NCBI RefSeq assembly: GCF_006539285.1
Contig: NZ_BJMS01000022.1
Coordinates: 1 to 54,290 of the forward strand
Origin: Sporolactobacillus inulinus
Lineage (GTDB): Bacteria; Bacillota; Bacilli; Bacillales; Sporolactobacillaceae
Direction of reading: 5' to 3'
Length of the DNA stretch: 54,290 nucleotides
Shown here: positions 25,787 to 34,598 of the stretch, piece by piece
How positions within the stretch are numbered: position 1 is the stretch's first letter
Layout of the letters: each line of letters starts with the position of its first letter
Notes under the pieces: model-generated
Seen by the model: the letters and a program-made list of their open reading frames with translations, nothing else
Told to the model about the DNA's origin: nothing
Databases searched by the model: none
Made by a program: the position numbers and the translations under genes

Positions 25787-25954
25787 ATGGATGATGAAAG
25801 ACTGAAAGCAATTGAAACCAAGCTGTCTGCCATTGAAAAGGAGCTTCACGAATTAAATGAAGCGAAACAAAGGCCGTTCGTTGATCCGAATACCGTATGG
25901 GCATTGATCCCTATTGCTGCAATCATCATGTGGGGCCTTCAAGGACTTTTCTGA
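25787..25954 (+). CDS. small membrane protein with coiled coil
   Basis: Unrecognised peptide of 55 residues, too short for most gene callers. Residues 1-30 are charged and heptad-like (ERLKAIETKLSAIEKELHEL), then one hydrophobic helix (ALIPIAAIIMWGLQGLF) ends the protein. It begins 16 bp after yjbJ and is followed at once by a strong terminator, which supports it as the last gene of a yjbK-yjbJ operon. The layout could anchor or pair with the transglycosylase, which has no signal peptide; that is inference. Confidence 0.7.
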   Translation: MDDERLKAIETKLSAIEKELHELNEAKQRPFVDPNTVWALIPIAAIIMWGLQGLF

Positions 25955-25970
25955 CCATCTTATTGCTAGA

Positions 25971-26009
25971 AAACACCCTCGAATCCAATGGATTCGAGGG
26001 TGTTTCTTT
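25971..26009. terminator. bidirectional terminator
   Basis: A perfect 16 bp stem (AAACACCCTCGAATCC) with a 3 nt loop separates the yjbJ operon from the convergent M3 peptidase gene. Confidence 0.92.
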
Positions 26010-26021
26010 AAAGACATCCTT

Positions 26022-27716
26022 TTAATAGCTGCTGTCGTCGACTTGATCGAGCCAATCGGTCACAGATGTGACAACCGACGCAACACAGCCCGCTTTGAAC
26101 GGCGATTCTAATCCGGCCGTCTTCACGAGCTCCAAGAAAGACTTGCTTCCGCCCTGCTTGCACAGGTTTAAATAGTCCTTCCATGCCGCATCATAATCTT
26201 CCTGTGATTTCTTCCAAAATTCAAACGCACATACTTGGGCCAAAGTGTAGTCAATATAATAGAATGGCGATTCATAAATATGACCTTGACGCTGCCAGAA
26301 ACCGCCCTTTTCCAAGAATTCAATCCCGTCATAGTCACGATCCGGCAAATATTTTTTCTCAATCTCCTTCCACGCTTGTTTCCGCTCGGCCGGGGTCATT
26401 TCCGGGTGCTCGTAAACGACATGCTGGAATTCATCAACACTCACCCCATAAGGAAGGAACAGAAGTGCATCGCTTAGATGTGAGAATCTCCTCTTGTTCG
26501 CATCCTCTTTGAAGAACAGATCCATCCACGGCCAGGTAAAGAATTCCATACTCATCGAATGAATTTCAGCCCCTTCAAATGTTGGCCAGCGATATTCCGG
26601 AATCTCTGTGCGTGTCGTATAAACCTGAAATGCGTGTCCGGCTTCATGAGTCAGCACGTCAATATCACCAGCTGTGCCGTTAAAGTTCGAAAAAATAAAT
26701 GGCGAGTCATAGTCAAAAATATATTCACAATAACCGCCGCCCGCTTTTCCTTTAGTTGCCAGAAGATCCATCAGATGATGGTCCAGCATGAATTGGTAAA
26801 ACGTTCCTGTCTCCGGCGAAAGTTCCGCGTACATTCTCTTTCCATTTTCAATAATCCACTCTGAATTTCCCTTTGGAACAGCATTTCCTGTGGTGAATTG
26901 ATACGGAACATCGTAATAGTATAATTGATCCGTACCAATCCGTTTGCGCTGCCGCTCATAAAGCTTACTTGCCGCCGGCACGACATATTTGCGAATCTGT
27001 TCGCGATAATTCTTGACCATCTCGCGGTCATAACCGATACGCGCCATTCTGTAGTAGCTCAGATCGGCATAGTTTGAAAAACCGAGCTTCCGGGCAATCT
27101 CCGTCCGAATCTTCACCAACTGATCATAGATCTCATCAAAGGCTTGTTCATGCTCGGCAAAATAACCGAAATAAGCTTCAAGTGCCGCCTTTCTTTCTTT
27201 ACGATCGGCAGATTGTTGGAAAGGCGTGAGCTGAGCCAGCGTCCGTTCCTCGCCCTTAAATGGAATCTTCGCAGCGGCAATTAGCTTGGTGTACTTGGAA
27301 GTCCACTTATTTTCCTGCTGCATCAGCGGAATCACTTCAGGGGAAAAGCTTTTAAGCTGCGCTTCGGCAAGTGCAAAAAGCTGTTTTCCCCATTTTTTCT
27401 CCAACTCTGCGCGAAATGGCGAGTCAAGCAGCAGTCTATAGAACTCTGTCGTCTTCCCTTCAAAAATCGGCATGGTTTCATCAGCAAAGTCATTTTCCTT
27501 TTTATAAAAGGGATCCTCTGTATTGATGGTATGCCGAATTCCAACAAGCTGGAACATGGTATCCAAATGCTTGCGCATACGATTGATCTCTCGAGCCGCA
27601 CAAAGCGCATCCTCTAAGCTTGCAGCATGTTCAAACGCATCAAAAGCCTTGCGGAATGCCTCTTCATAGTTTGCGACATCCGGGCGCTCATACTTATAAT
27701 CTTCAAACACCGTCAC
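26022..27716 (-). CDS. M3 family oligoendopeptidase
   Basis: Zinc metallopeptidase of 564 residues with HEAGHAFQVY (HExxH at residues 357-361) and a downstream glutamate in FEGAEIHSMSMEFF. It cleaves short peptides in the cytoplasm. It differs from the PepF-type enzyme at 35-37 kb, so the window encodes two M3 peptidases, which together could recycle peptides imported by Opp. It is not in the matching B. subtilis block as I remember it, so it may be a lineage-specific insertion together with the MFS, LysR and YitT genes. Confidence 0.93.
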   Translation of the reverse strand: MTVFEDYKYERPDVANYEEAFRKAFDAFEHAASLEDALCAAREINRMRKHLDTMFQLVGIRHTINTEDPFYKKENDFADETMPIFEGKTTEFYRLLLDSPFRAELEKKWGKQLFALAEAQLKSFSPEVIPLMQQENKWTSKYTKLIAAAKIPFKGEERTLAQLTPFQQSADRKERKAALEAYFGYFAEHEQAFDEIYDQLVKIRTEIARKLGFSNYADLSYYRMARIGYDREMVKNYREQIRKYVVPAASKLYERQRKRIGTDQLYYYDVPYQFTTGNAVPKGNSEWIIENGKRMYAELSPETGTFYQFMLDHHLMDLLATKGKAGGGYCEYIFDYDSPFIFSNFNGTAGDIDVLTHEAGHAFQVYTTRTEIPEYRWPTFEGAEIHSMSMEFFTWPWMDLFFKEDANKRRFSHLSDALLFLPYGVSVDEFQHVVYEHPEMTPAERKQAWKEIEKKYLPDRDYDGIEFLEKGGFWQRQGHIYESPFYYIDYTLAQVCAFEFWKKSQEDYDAAWKDYLNLCKQGGSKSFLELVKTAGLESPFKAGCVASVVTSVTDWLDQVDDSSY

Positions 27717-27827
27717 TGCAAAACCACCCCTTTTTCCATTCCTTCTCTTCTTTCCATATCTTAACTATTATATAAAGAAAAATGAGCAACCTCAAATTTC
27801 AGACGCATCGCCACAATTTACACAAAA

Positions 27828-27866
27828 AAACCGATGCTGCTTTATTGATCGGTGCAGCACCGGTTT
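27828..27866 (-). terminator. terminator of the MFS gene
   Basis: AAACCG then TGCTGC pair with GCAGCA then CGGTTT (one mismatch); on the minus strand a T-run follows. Confidence 0.75.
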
Positions 27867-27886
27867 CGCATGTTCAAGACGAGTAA

Positions 27887-29140
27887 TCAGATATGTTGGC
27901 CTGCCATGCTGTGACGGTGATTGTGATGATGCCGGCGATAGCGGTGACATGCTCCATTCAGCACCATTCTCCGTACAAAGTAGCAAAGCGTCATCCCGAT
28001 GGTACATAACAGTGCTATTGCAATAACCAAGCCCGTCCATCCGTACCATTCAAGGAATAATCCGCCAACAGATCCAACCACGCTGGAGCCCACATAATAG
28101 AACAGCAGATACAGCGAAGAAGATTGCGCCTTCTCACGCCGATTTGCCAGGATACCAACCCAGCTGCTGGCCACCGAATGTCCGCCAAAGAAGCCAAACG
28201 TAAACATCGCCAATCCGAAAATTTTAACAGCCAGGAGCGGCGACATTGTAAGCGCTAGCCCGCAGATCATCATGATCAGGCAGAGACCAATCACCCCGGA
28301 ACGGCTCATATGATCGGACAATCGGCCCATCCAAGTGGAACTGAATGTTCCAACAAGAAAGATAACAAAAATAAACCCAATCAATGTCTGGCTTAAATTA
28401 TAGGGTGGCTCCAAAAGCGGGATACCGAAATAATTGTAAATCGTTACGAAACTGCCCATCAGAATAAAACCGATTAAGTATAAGAAAACCAGAGCCGGTG
28501 ACTCAATATTTTCAAGAAATCCGGCCGTTGTTCGTTTCATCGATCCGTGTCTTGAATCAAAGTGTTTTGATTTTGGGAGCAGGATCATGAACAGCACGCA
28601 CATGACTAAGTTGAGCAAACCTAATAGAGCAATAGCCGTATTCCAAGAAAAAGCATCACTGAGCGAACCAACAATTAAGCGCCCGGCTAATCCGCCCAGA
28701 CTGTTGCCGCTAACATAAATGCCAATCACATAACCGAGTACCTTCTTATCAAATTCTTCGTTTATATAAGCCATCGCAATGGACGGGTAGCCTGCAAGCA
28801 GAGCGCCCTGAACAAAGCGAACCGCAATTAAAAGCGGCAAGTTCTGAATAAAGCCAACGGTGATTGAAAGAAATGCAGACGACACAAGAGCAAGAATCAT
28901 AACTCGCTTTCGATCATACATACCTGAGGTAAACGAGACAAATAATAGGAAGAGGGCCAATGCACCGGTTGCAGCAGACAAAGACAAACTTGCTGCAGCC
29001 GGCGGAACGTTAAATTGCGCGGCAATAACAGCAATGACCGGTTGCGTACAATAAAGATCGGCAAACATAATAAAGCTCCCCAAAAATAAAGCCACTAATG
29101 TCTTTTTAAAGGCTTTACTTTCAGGCGATATAAAATCCAT
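27887..29140 (-). CDS. MFS transporter (YnfM-like)
   Basis: Major facilitator protein of about 417 residues with 12 hydrophobic segments and the motif-A-like SGMYDRKRVM and GRLSDHMSR loops. It resembles YnfM/arabinose-efflux-type permeases; the substrate is unknown. The C-terminus has an unusual His/Arg-rich tail (CHRYRRHHHNHRH), which could bind metal. AAAGGA lies 11 nt before the ATG at 29140; earlier in-frame ATGs touch the ribosome site or lack one. It diverges from a LysR regulator, its likely controller. Confidence 0.88.
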   Translation of the reverse strand: MDFISPESKAFKKTLVALFLGSFIMFADLYCTQPVIAVIAAQFNVPPAAASLSLSAATGALALFLLFVSFTSGMYDRKRVMILALVSSAFLSITVGFIQNLPLLIAVRFVQGALLAGYPSIAMAYINEEFDKKVLGYVIGIYVSGNSLGGLAGRLIVGSLSDAFSWNTAIALLGLLNLVMCVLFMILLPKSKHFDSRHGSMKRTTAGFLENIESPALVFLYLIGFILMGSFVTIYNYFGIPLLEPPYNLSQTLIGFIFVIFLVGTFSSTWMGRLSDHMSRSGVIGLCLIMMICGLALTMSPLLAVKIFGLAMFTFGFFGGHSVASSWVGILANRREKAQSSSLYLLFYYVGSSVVGSVGGLFLEWYGWTGLVIAIALLCTIGMTLCYFVRRMVLNGACHRYRRHHHNHRHSMAGQHI

Positions 29141-29439
29141 GTAAAACGACATCCTTTCTGTTTCTGTTTGTAACATTCATACTATGACAATATCGATTCA
29201 TTGTCTAATAAATTCTGTGAATCGTATTGATGCACAGAACGTGTCAATGAGTGACATGCCGAAAATTGTTTTTCTCGGCAAGATATAAGCGATTTTCCAC
29301 TGCAACTATGGTACTATATAGGGTACACCTTATAATAAAAAAAGCCGTCAATTTTGTGACGGATTATTTAGGGCCAGAAATAAACAGGAACATTATCCCG
29401 TTACGATACTATTTTCCTATATTCTAGGAGTGATCATTC
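29141..29439. promoter_or_regulatory. divergent control region MFS / LysR
   Basis: This 299 bp region holds an inverted repeat TGCCGA...TCGGCA (29256-29280, interrupted) suited to a LysR-type operator. It also holds TATAAT at 29331-29336 and a CCGTCA/TGACGG hairpin at 29345-29362 preceded by an A-run. Read on the minus strand, the last looks like a terminator although no gene ends there. Confidence 0.5.
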
Positions 29440-30318
29440 ATGGAGTGGCAACAGATTGAATATTTTCAAAAGGTCGCTCAGCTGCAACATATGACGCAAG
29501 CGGCGGAAGATCTGTCAATCTCACAACCCGCATTAAGTCGGTCAATTGCCCGGCTGGAAGAAGAACTTGGCATCCCTCTTTTCGAAAGACAGGGAAGAAG
29601 CATTATTTTAAATCAGTACGGCAAAGTGCTTTTAAAGCATGTAAACCGAATCCTTAAAGAAATTGACGATACAAAAAAAGAAATACAATCGCTGCTCGAT
29701 CCTGAGTACGGCGAAGTATCGCTTGGTTTTCTTCACACGCTGGGTGTCAATATGATCCCCAATATCCTCCGCACATTTCAAAAAGAGCATGCAAACATTA
29801 AAATTAAACTCTATCAAAACAACAACGTCTCGTTATTGAAGCAGCTTCAAGCAGGCGAAATTGATCTCTGTCTTGTTCATCACTCCTATGAAGACCCGCA
29901 CATCCAATGGGAAAAATTATGGGATGAAGAATTGTTTCTGATGGTCTCTGCATCGCATCCGCTCGCGCGCCGGGAATCGATTACACTAGATGAACTTCAA
30001 TCGGAGCCGATGATTGTCCTAAAAGAAGGCTTTGAGCTGCGCAAAATTGCGGACAAACTCTGTCGCAAAGCAAACTTCACACCAAACATCACATTTGAAG
30101 GCGAGGAAGTGACGACACTGGCGGGACTGGTTGCCGCAGGACTCGGGGCCGCTCTGATGCCGGATTTAAAGGATATCGACCATAGCAAAGTGGCCAAGAT
30201 TCATGTTCGCTGGCCGAGCTGTTCGCGCCAGATCGGGCTTTCCTGGTATGAAGATCGACCGCTGTCCCCAGCCGCTGCTCACTTTAAACGTTTTGTCTTT
30301 ACGCATTATCGAAAATAA
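29440..30318 (+). CDS. LysR family transcriptional regulator
   Basis: Protein of 292 residues. An N-terminal winged helix (FQKVAQLQHMTQAAEDLSIS, QPALSRSIARLEEELGIPLFER) precedes a substrate-binding domain with VSLGFLHTLG and VAAGLGAALMP. It probably regulates the divergent MFS transporter in response to its substrate; the ligand is unknown. AGGAG lies 9 nt before the ATG. A 17 bp stem terminator follows. Confidence 0.92.
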   Translation: MEWQQIEYFQKVAQLQHMTQAAEDLSISQPALSRSIARLEEELGIPLFERQGRSIILNQYGKVLLKHVNRILKEIDDTKKEIQSLLDPEYGEVSLGFLHTLGVNMIPNILRTFQKEHANIKIKLYQNNNVSLLKQLQAGEIDLCLVHHSYEDPHIQWEKLWDEELFLMVSASHPLARRESITLDELQSEPMIVLKEGFELRKIADKLCRKANFTPNITFEGEEVTTLAGLVAAGLGAALMPDLKDIDHSKVAKIHVRWPSCSRQIGLSWYEDRPLSPAAAHFKRFVFTHYRK

Positions 30319-30360
30319 AAAAGCGCTTCTTGGCTCAGTAAATGCCAAGAAGCGCTTTTT
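30318..30360. terminator. bidirectional terminator
   Basis: A perfect 17 bp stem (AAAAAGCGCTTCTTGGC) with a 9 nt loop ends in five T. It follows the lysR-type gene. Confidence 0.92.
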
Positions 30361-30443
30361 GGTTATCCTATCAAATCAATAGTAACAGCAGCTTGCATTC
30401 GTTTAAGCAGAAGTGCGAGACTGCAATGACTACTCAAATACAC

Positions 30444-31424
30444 TTATTTTACTGCTGATGAATGAAAGAGTTTCTGGAAATGTTCATAATCCTGATATCC
30501 TAATGTTTTTTGCACTTTTTGCGTGTGGTCGCCGTGTTTCATCGCCTGAACCGCTCGCTGCTGCTCTTCTGTGTGAAAGGTACCGATGATCTTGTTTGTC
30601 TCCAAAATATTTGTGAAGGCATTAGGATCAATTGTTTTAATCAGGCGTTCGATCTTGTAGAGTTCGTAATGGCTGATGACGATCATCAGAGTGGTCTTCT
30701 TAGACCCGGTAAACCCGCCGTATGAAGGAATCACCGTCATGCCGCGATCAAATTGATCTTGTATCGCCTTAGTCAGACGCTCTGACTCGCCGGTAACCGT
30801 CATAACCGTCAACTTTTGATACTTCGTGTGAATCATGTCGATCACATAGCTGTTTACAAAGCGCGAAATTAATGTATACAGAGCATATTGCCACTCATAG
30901 ACCACACCCGCAATCACAATAATGATCCCGTTTAAGATCAGAAAGTATTTTCCTGAAGAGGCATTGCGATTACGCCGCGTCAAATAGATCGCGATGATAT
31001 CCAGCCCACCGGTCGAAATCCCATATTTCAGTGCGACCCCCACTCCAATCGCGGAAATCATGCCGCCAAAAATAGAATTGAGCAGCAAGTCTGAAGACAG
31101 TGGGTGTAGCGGCAAAACGGTCAGGAAAAACGATGTTAAGACGACGGTAATGAAACTAAACAACGTAAAGCTCTTTCCTACCTTGAACCATCCCAGAAGA
31201 GCAATCGGCATATTCAAGATCAAGACCAGCAAGCCAATGGAAAGATGAATATGTGCGCTGTCAAGCAAAATATCGGAAATCAGTTGGGCTGCGCCGTTGA
31301 TACCTGCCGCATAAACATGGGCTGGAACAAGAAATAGATTCATGCTCAATGCACACAAAAAAGCAGCACAAACCGCAATCACTAATTTTTTTATTAGTTC
31401 TCCAATTGTAACGCCAGGTAGCAT
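30444..31424 (-). CDS. YitT family membrane protein (with DUF2179 domain)
   Basis: Protein of 326 residues. Five to six N-terminal helices (NLFLVPAHVYAAGINGAAQL and GVALKYGISTGGLDIIAIYL are typical) are followed by a cytoplasmic DUF2179 domain (FDRGMTVIPSYGGFTGSKKTTLMIVIS; IKTIDPNAFTNI). The function is unknown. At 326 residues it is longer than common ~280-290 residue members because of a basic C-terminal tail of about 45 residues after the domain. GAAGGAAG lies 6 nt before the ATG. Monocistronic by appearance. Confidence 0.88.
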   Translation of the reverse strand: MLPGVTIGELIKKLVIAVCAAFLCALSMNLFLVPAHVYAAGINGAAQLISDILLDSAHIHLSIGLLVLILNMPIALLGWFKVGKSFTLFSFITVVLTSFFLTVLPLHPLSSDLLLNSIFGGMISAIGVGVALKYGISTGGLDIIAIYLTRRNRNASSGKYFLILNGIIIVIAGVVYEWQYALYTLISRFVNSYVIDMIHTKYQKLTVMTVTGESERLTKAIQDQFDRGMTVIPSYGGFTGSKKTTLMIVISHYELYKIERLIKTIDPNAFTNILETNKIIGTFHTEEQQRAVQAMKHGDHTQKVQKTLGYQDYEHFQKLFHSSAVK

Positions 31425-31858
31425 CTTGTACTTCCTTCTTCATTTGATTTGATTCACTTATTATTTAGCTCCCTTAATTCCCCGGGTCTCAAATTATAAC
31501 ACCATGAGTATTGGATTCAAGGTTGGAAAACATTTTCCTAATTATTTTATTTGTCGCACTAAATGAATGATTCGGCCATTGATTCAACGTGAAAATAAGT
31601 GATTAAAAAGCCCCTGAGTTGCCCTCCACGATCGGAACTTGTTACAATAGATAAAGCTTAAACAGTGCTTTTTTCACACGTGTTTTGTCTGAGTCAATGA
31701 ATCAAGTTGACGAGAATATCATAAAGGAAGGCTGAATTTAGCAATAATGAATCACGCTATAATGAGAGGGACTACTTCGACTATCGGCAATGCTTGTTTG
31801 AGTCCAGCGTCTTTTTTTGAGCCCGTTTATTTAAAATTTCTTCGAGAGGTGGGATTTC
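31425..31858. other. divergent intergenic region yitT-like / spxH
   Basis: 434 bp without a gene. It holds the spxH promoter candidate at 31619-31648 and a second TATAAT at 31758-31763 with a poor -35. Otherwise it is AT-rich with no recognised operator or RNA. Confidence 0.5.
31619..31648 (+). promoter_or_regulatory. sigma-A promoter candidate for spxH
   Basis: TTGCCC - 18 bp - TACAAT. It would give a leader of about 200 nt. Confidence 0.5.
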
Positions 31859-32764
31859 ATGACACACTTTAATGAAGGAATGACATGTGAGGGAGCACTG
31901 GGAAACGAATCCTGTTCCCTAAGAAACGGCAAAACGCGGTCTTTTCAACGCGTCGAGATTCTGATGTTTATTGATCCACTTTGTCCGGAGTGCTGGGGAT
32001 TTGAACCTTTGCTCAAAAAGTTTCTTTTTCAATATCATAAGTATATTGACTTTCGCATCTTACTGACAACCAATCATGATACGGCAAACTGCTGCCGGTT
32101 TCACCAAGCCAAAAAAATTGCTGAGGAATGGGACAAATATGCGCGTCTGACCGGTATGTGCTGCGACAGCGACGTATGGCTTGAAAACCCGCCCTCGCTT
32201 TATTCGATTGCCTATGCCATTAAGGCTGCCGAATTTCAAGGGCGCGCGGCAGGTCAAATGTTTCTAAAGCGTGTGCGTGAACAAATCTTTTTGAGAAAAC
32301 AAGGCTTAAATCAATTTGACGAGCTGCTCAAGGTCGCTCGTCTCGCCGGACTAAATGAACAGGAATTCTCAAGTGACTTTCACTCTTGCCGGCCGCTCAA
32401 AGCATTTCAGTGCGATCGTAAATTAGCTAATGAACTGTCCATTACCGAATTGCCGACTCTGGTCTGTTCAACACCATGTAATGATTCAGAAGCCATTAAG
32501 GTGAACGGTCATTATCCTTACTCAGTCTATGTACAGATTCTTAGCGAATTATTAAACGAGCGGCCGATCCCCGCCTCGAAGATTCCGCTCAAAGATTATT
32601 TTAAACAGCAATTTTTCCTAACCACTCAGGAAGTTGCCGTTATCTATGATCTATCCGAAGACGAGGCGTTAAAAGAATTGCACAAACTGCAGCTGCAACA
32701 AGTGATCGAGCCAATTATGTTAAAAACCGGACAATACTGGTCCTATCTTACTCATGCGAACTAA
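31859..32764 (+). CDS. spxH: SpxH (YjbH), ClpXP adaptor for Spx degradation
   Basis: DsbA-like protein of 301 residues that binds Spx and delivers it to ClpXP. The thioredoxin-fold active-site-like motif is DPLCPECWGFEP (Cys42, Cys45), the same spacing as B. subtilis YjbH. ALKAFQCDRKLANELSI and the C-terminal VAVIYDLSEDEALKEL also fit. AGGTGG lies 6 nt before the ATG. Its substrate Spx is encoded 8 kb away in this window. In B. subtilis the next gene is the truncated globin yjbI, which is missing here. Confidence 0.92.
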   Translation: MTHFNEGMTCEGALGNESCSLRNGKTRSFQRVEILMFIDPLCPECWGFEPLLKKFLFQYHKYIDFRILLTTNHDTANCCRFHQAKKIAEEWDKYARLTGMCCDSDVWLENPPSLYSIAYAIKAAEFQGRAAGQMFLKRVREQIFLRKQGLNQFDELLKVARLAGLNEQEFSSDFHSCRPLKAFQCDRKLANELSITELPTLVCSTPCNDSEAIKVNGHYPYSVYVQILSELLNERPIPASKIPLKDYFKQQFFLTTQEVAVIYDLSEDEALKELHKLQLQQVIEPIMLKTGQYWSYLTHAN

Positions 32765-32791
32765 AAGCTGCACATAGAAACTGATCGATCG

Positions 32792-32822
32792 CCCTGCTTC
32801 CATTTGGAAACAGGGTTTTTTC
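32792..32822 (+). terminator. terminator of spxH
   Basis: CCCTG-c-TTCC pairs with GGAA-a-CAGGG around ATTT, followed by seven T. Confidence 0.88.
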
Positions 32823-32852
32823 TTGTCTTTCAAACCGCTTATCTCATTATAC

Positions 32853-32866
32853 AGAACATATGTTTT
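32853..32866 (+). promoter_or_regulatory. upstream LexA (SOS) box of polY2
   Basis: AGAACATATGTTTT fits the Bacillus SOS box CGAACNNNNGTTCG with GAAC-N4-GTT retained. Confidence 0.6.
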
Positions 32867-32882
32867 TATTTCCAGTGTTAAA

Positions 32883-32904
32883 AGAACATTCGTTCGTGTA
32901 TAAT
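32883..32904 (+). promoter_or_regulatory. downstream LexA box overlapping the polY2 promoter
   Basis: AGAACATTCGTTCG matches CGAACNNNNGTTCG at all but the first base and abuts a perfect -10 TATAAT (32899-32904). Centre-to-centre distance to the first box is 30 bp, about three helical turns. Confidence 0.8.
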
Positions 32905-32936
32905 AAATCCATAGTCAATGAATTGAGGTGGTGCAG

Positions 32937-34166
32937 ATGGATCATATAATCTTTCTGATCGATATGCAGACGTTCTATGCTTCTGTTGAAAAGATGGACT
33001 TTCCGGAATTTAGGAGCAAACCTTTGATTGTTGCGGGCAACCCAAAGCAGCGTAGCGGCATCGTGCTTGCCGCCTGCCCCATCGCCAAGCAATTCGGCGT
33101 GCTGACCGCCGAACCGCTCGGGCAGGCATTGAACAAATGCCCACAGGCCATCGTCCGTCTGCCGCGCATGCAGCGCTATATTAACGTATCTGCCGCAGTG
33201 ACCCGCTTTCTTCAACACTATACCCATTTGATTGAGCCCTATTCGATCGATGAGCAGTTTATGGATGTGACTTCAAGTCTGAACCTTTTTGGTGATCCGC
33301 TGACTATTGCTCAAAAAATCCAACGAGACATGCAGCAGCGCTTCGGGATCTACGCGCGAATTGGAATCGGACCAAATAAAGCACTGGCAAAAATGGCATG
33401 CGACCATTTCAGCAAAAAGAATCAAACGGGCATTTCTCTATTAACGAAAAGAAATATGGAAAAAAAATTATGGCCGCTGCCGATCGGTGCACTTTTTGGG
33501 GTCGGGCACCGTATGGAACAGCACTTCATCGGGATGGGCATTCGCAAAATCGGCCATCTCGCCCGTTTCCCGGTCGAACTGCTGCGCAAACGCTGGGGCG
33601 TGAACGGGGAGTTGCTCTGGCAAACCGCTCATGGATTGGACCCATCTCCAGTCTCGCCAAATACATTTATCGACCAAAAAGCAATCGGACATCATATAAC
33701 CCTTCCCTATGACTACACCGATCAACAAGCGATTCGTGTCATTCTTCTTGAATTAAGCGAAGAAGTGGCTGCTCGTGCCCGCTCAGAAAGGTATATGGGA
33801 TGTGTCGTCTCTATAGGCGTGTCCGGTCCCTTTGAGCAGCACAATGGCTTTCATCGCCAAATTCGATTGCCTTATGCAACAAATTTTGGTTTGGACATTT
33901 ACCATGCGGTTCATCGTCTTTTCAGCGAAAGTTGGGCCCACCAACCCATTCGCGCGGCAGCCGTAACGCTCAGTGATCTTCAAAAAAGCACGGAAACTTT
34001 TCAATTGGATCTGTTTGCACGGATTGAAGAAAAAGCAAAGCTGAGTGCTGCAGTGGACCGTATTCACTGCAAGTATGGCAGAACAGCACTCTTTCGCGGT
34101 GCATCCCTCCTGCCGGCCAGTCAGCTTCGTGTACGTGCAGGTAAAATTGGGGGTCATTTCAAATGA
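32937..34166 (+). CDS. Y-family DNA polymerase PolY2 (YqjW/UvrX-like)
   Basis: Error-prone translesion polymerase of 409 residues. Catalytic residues are Asp9 (FLIDMQTFYASVE) and Asp105-Glu106 (PYSIDEQFMDVT). The SIDEQF variant, with GPNKALAKMACDHFSKKN and the ending AGKIGGHF, marks the YqjW/UvrX subgroup rather than DinB. Two LexA boxes upstream indicate SOS induction. GAGGTG lies 6 nt before the ATG at 32937; a GTG at 32928 is less likely. The stop overlaps the next gene's start (ATGA). Confidence 0.92.
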   Translation: MDHIIFLIDMQTFYASVEKMDFPEFRSKPLIVAGNPKQRSGIVLAACPIAKQFGVLTAEPLGQALNKCPQAIVRLPRMQRYINVSAAVTRFLQHYTHLIEPYSIDEQFMDVTSSLNLFGDPLTIAQKIQRDMQQRFGIYARIGIGPNKALAKMACDHFSKKNQTGISLLTKRNMEKKLWPLPIGALFGVGHRMEQHFIGMGIRKIGHLARFPVELLRKRWGVNGELLWQTAHGLDPSPVSPNTFIDQKAIGHHITLPYDYTDQQAIRVILLELSEEVAARARSERYMGCVVSIGVSGPFEQHNGFHRQIRLPYATNFGLDIYHAVHRLFSESWAHQPIRAAAVTLSDLQKSTETFQLDLFARIEEKAKLSAAVDRIHCKYGRTALFRGASLLPASQLRVRAGKIGGHFK

Positions 34167-34528
34167 ACGATCATGATGTATTTCTTCCCGCATCGGAAAT
34201 GAGCAAAGATGAAACCCGTATTGCTGCTGAATACATGCTTCTGCCGCTGATTAAAAGGGCTTTCGTCCATGATCGCAAAGCGCTTGCAGCTTCGGGTGCC
34301 AAATTTAAGCACCTTTATTTAGAAGTTCTTGACGACATGACAGAACAGGTCAGAGCAGATCTGATAAAGAATAAACAAGAACTTTTTGACCGCCATATGC
34401 AGATGATTCGTCATGACTGGTTCTGCTATGAGGTATATGCACGCGGGCGTTTATTTGAATTGGTCTATCAAAAAAGTGTAGCAATGGATTGGATTTACGA
34501 GCGTGTACGCGGTTACCTTAGGCCTTAA
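34163..34528 (+). CDS. unrecognised helical protein coupled to PolY2
   Basis: Protein of 121 residues that I do not recognise. It looks all-alpha and soluble, with alternating charge (DETRIAAEYMLLPLIKRAF, LEVLDDMTEQVRADLIKN), a conserved-looking RHMQMIRHDWFCYEVYARGR and no signal. It overlaps the polY2 stop by 4 bp (ATGA), so it is translated together with the polymerase and is under the same SOS control. UvrX/YqjW genes in bacilli often have a small partner (YolD or YqzH), and this may be its counterpart, but I see no clear similarity to either. Confidence 0.75.
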   Translation: MNDHDVFLPASEMSKDETRIAAEYMLLPLIKRAFVHDRKALAASGAKFKHLYLEVLDDMTEQVRADLIKNKQELFDRHMQMIRHDWFCYEVYARGRLFELVYQKSVAMDWIYERVRGYLRP

Positions 34529-34563
34529 GCCCTCCGCTGCATGTTTTCGTACAAGTCGTCATA

Positions 34564-34582
34564 AGCTTGTTTTAAACAAGCT
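34564..34582 (+). promoter_or_regulatory. palindrome just upstream of a small membrane gene
   Basis: AGCTTGTTT-T-AAACAAGCT is a perfect 9-1-9 palindrome ending 16 nt before the ATG. It could be a repressor operator or a hairpin next to the ribosome site (CGGAGG). Confidence 0.5.
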
Positions 34583-34598
34583 ACGGAGGTTGAACCCG

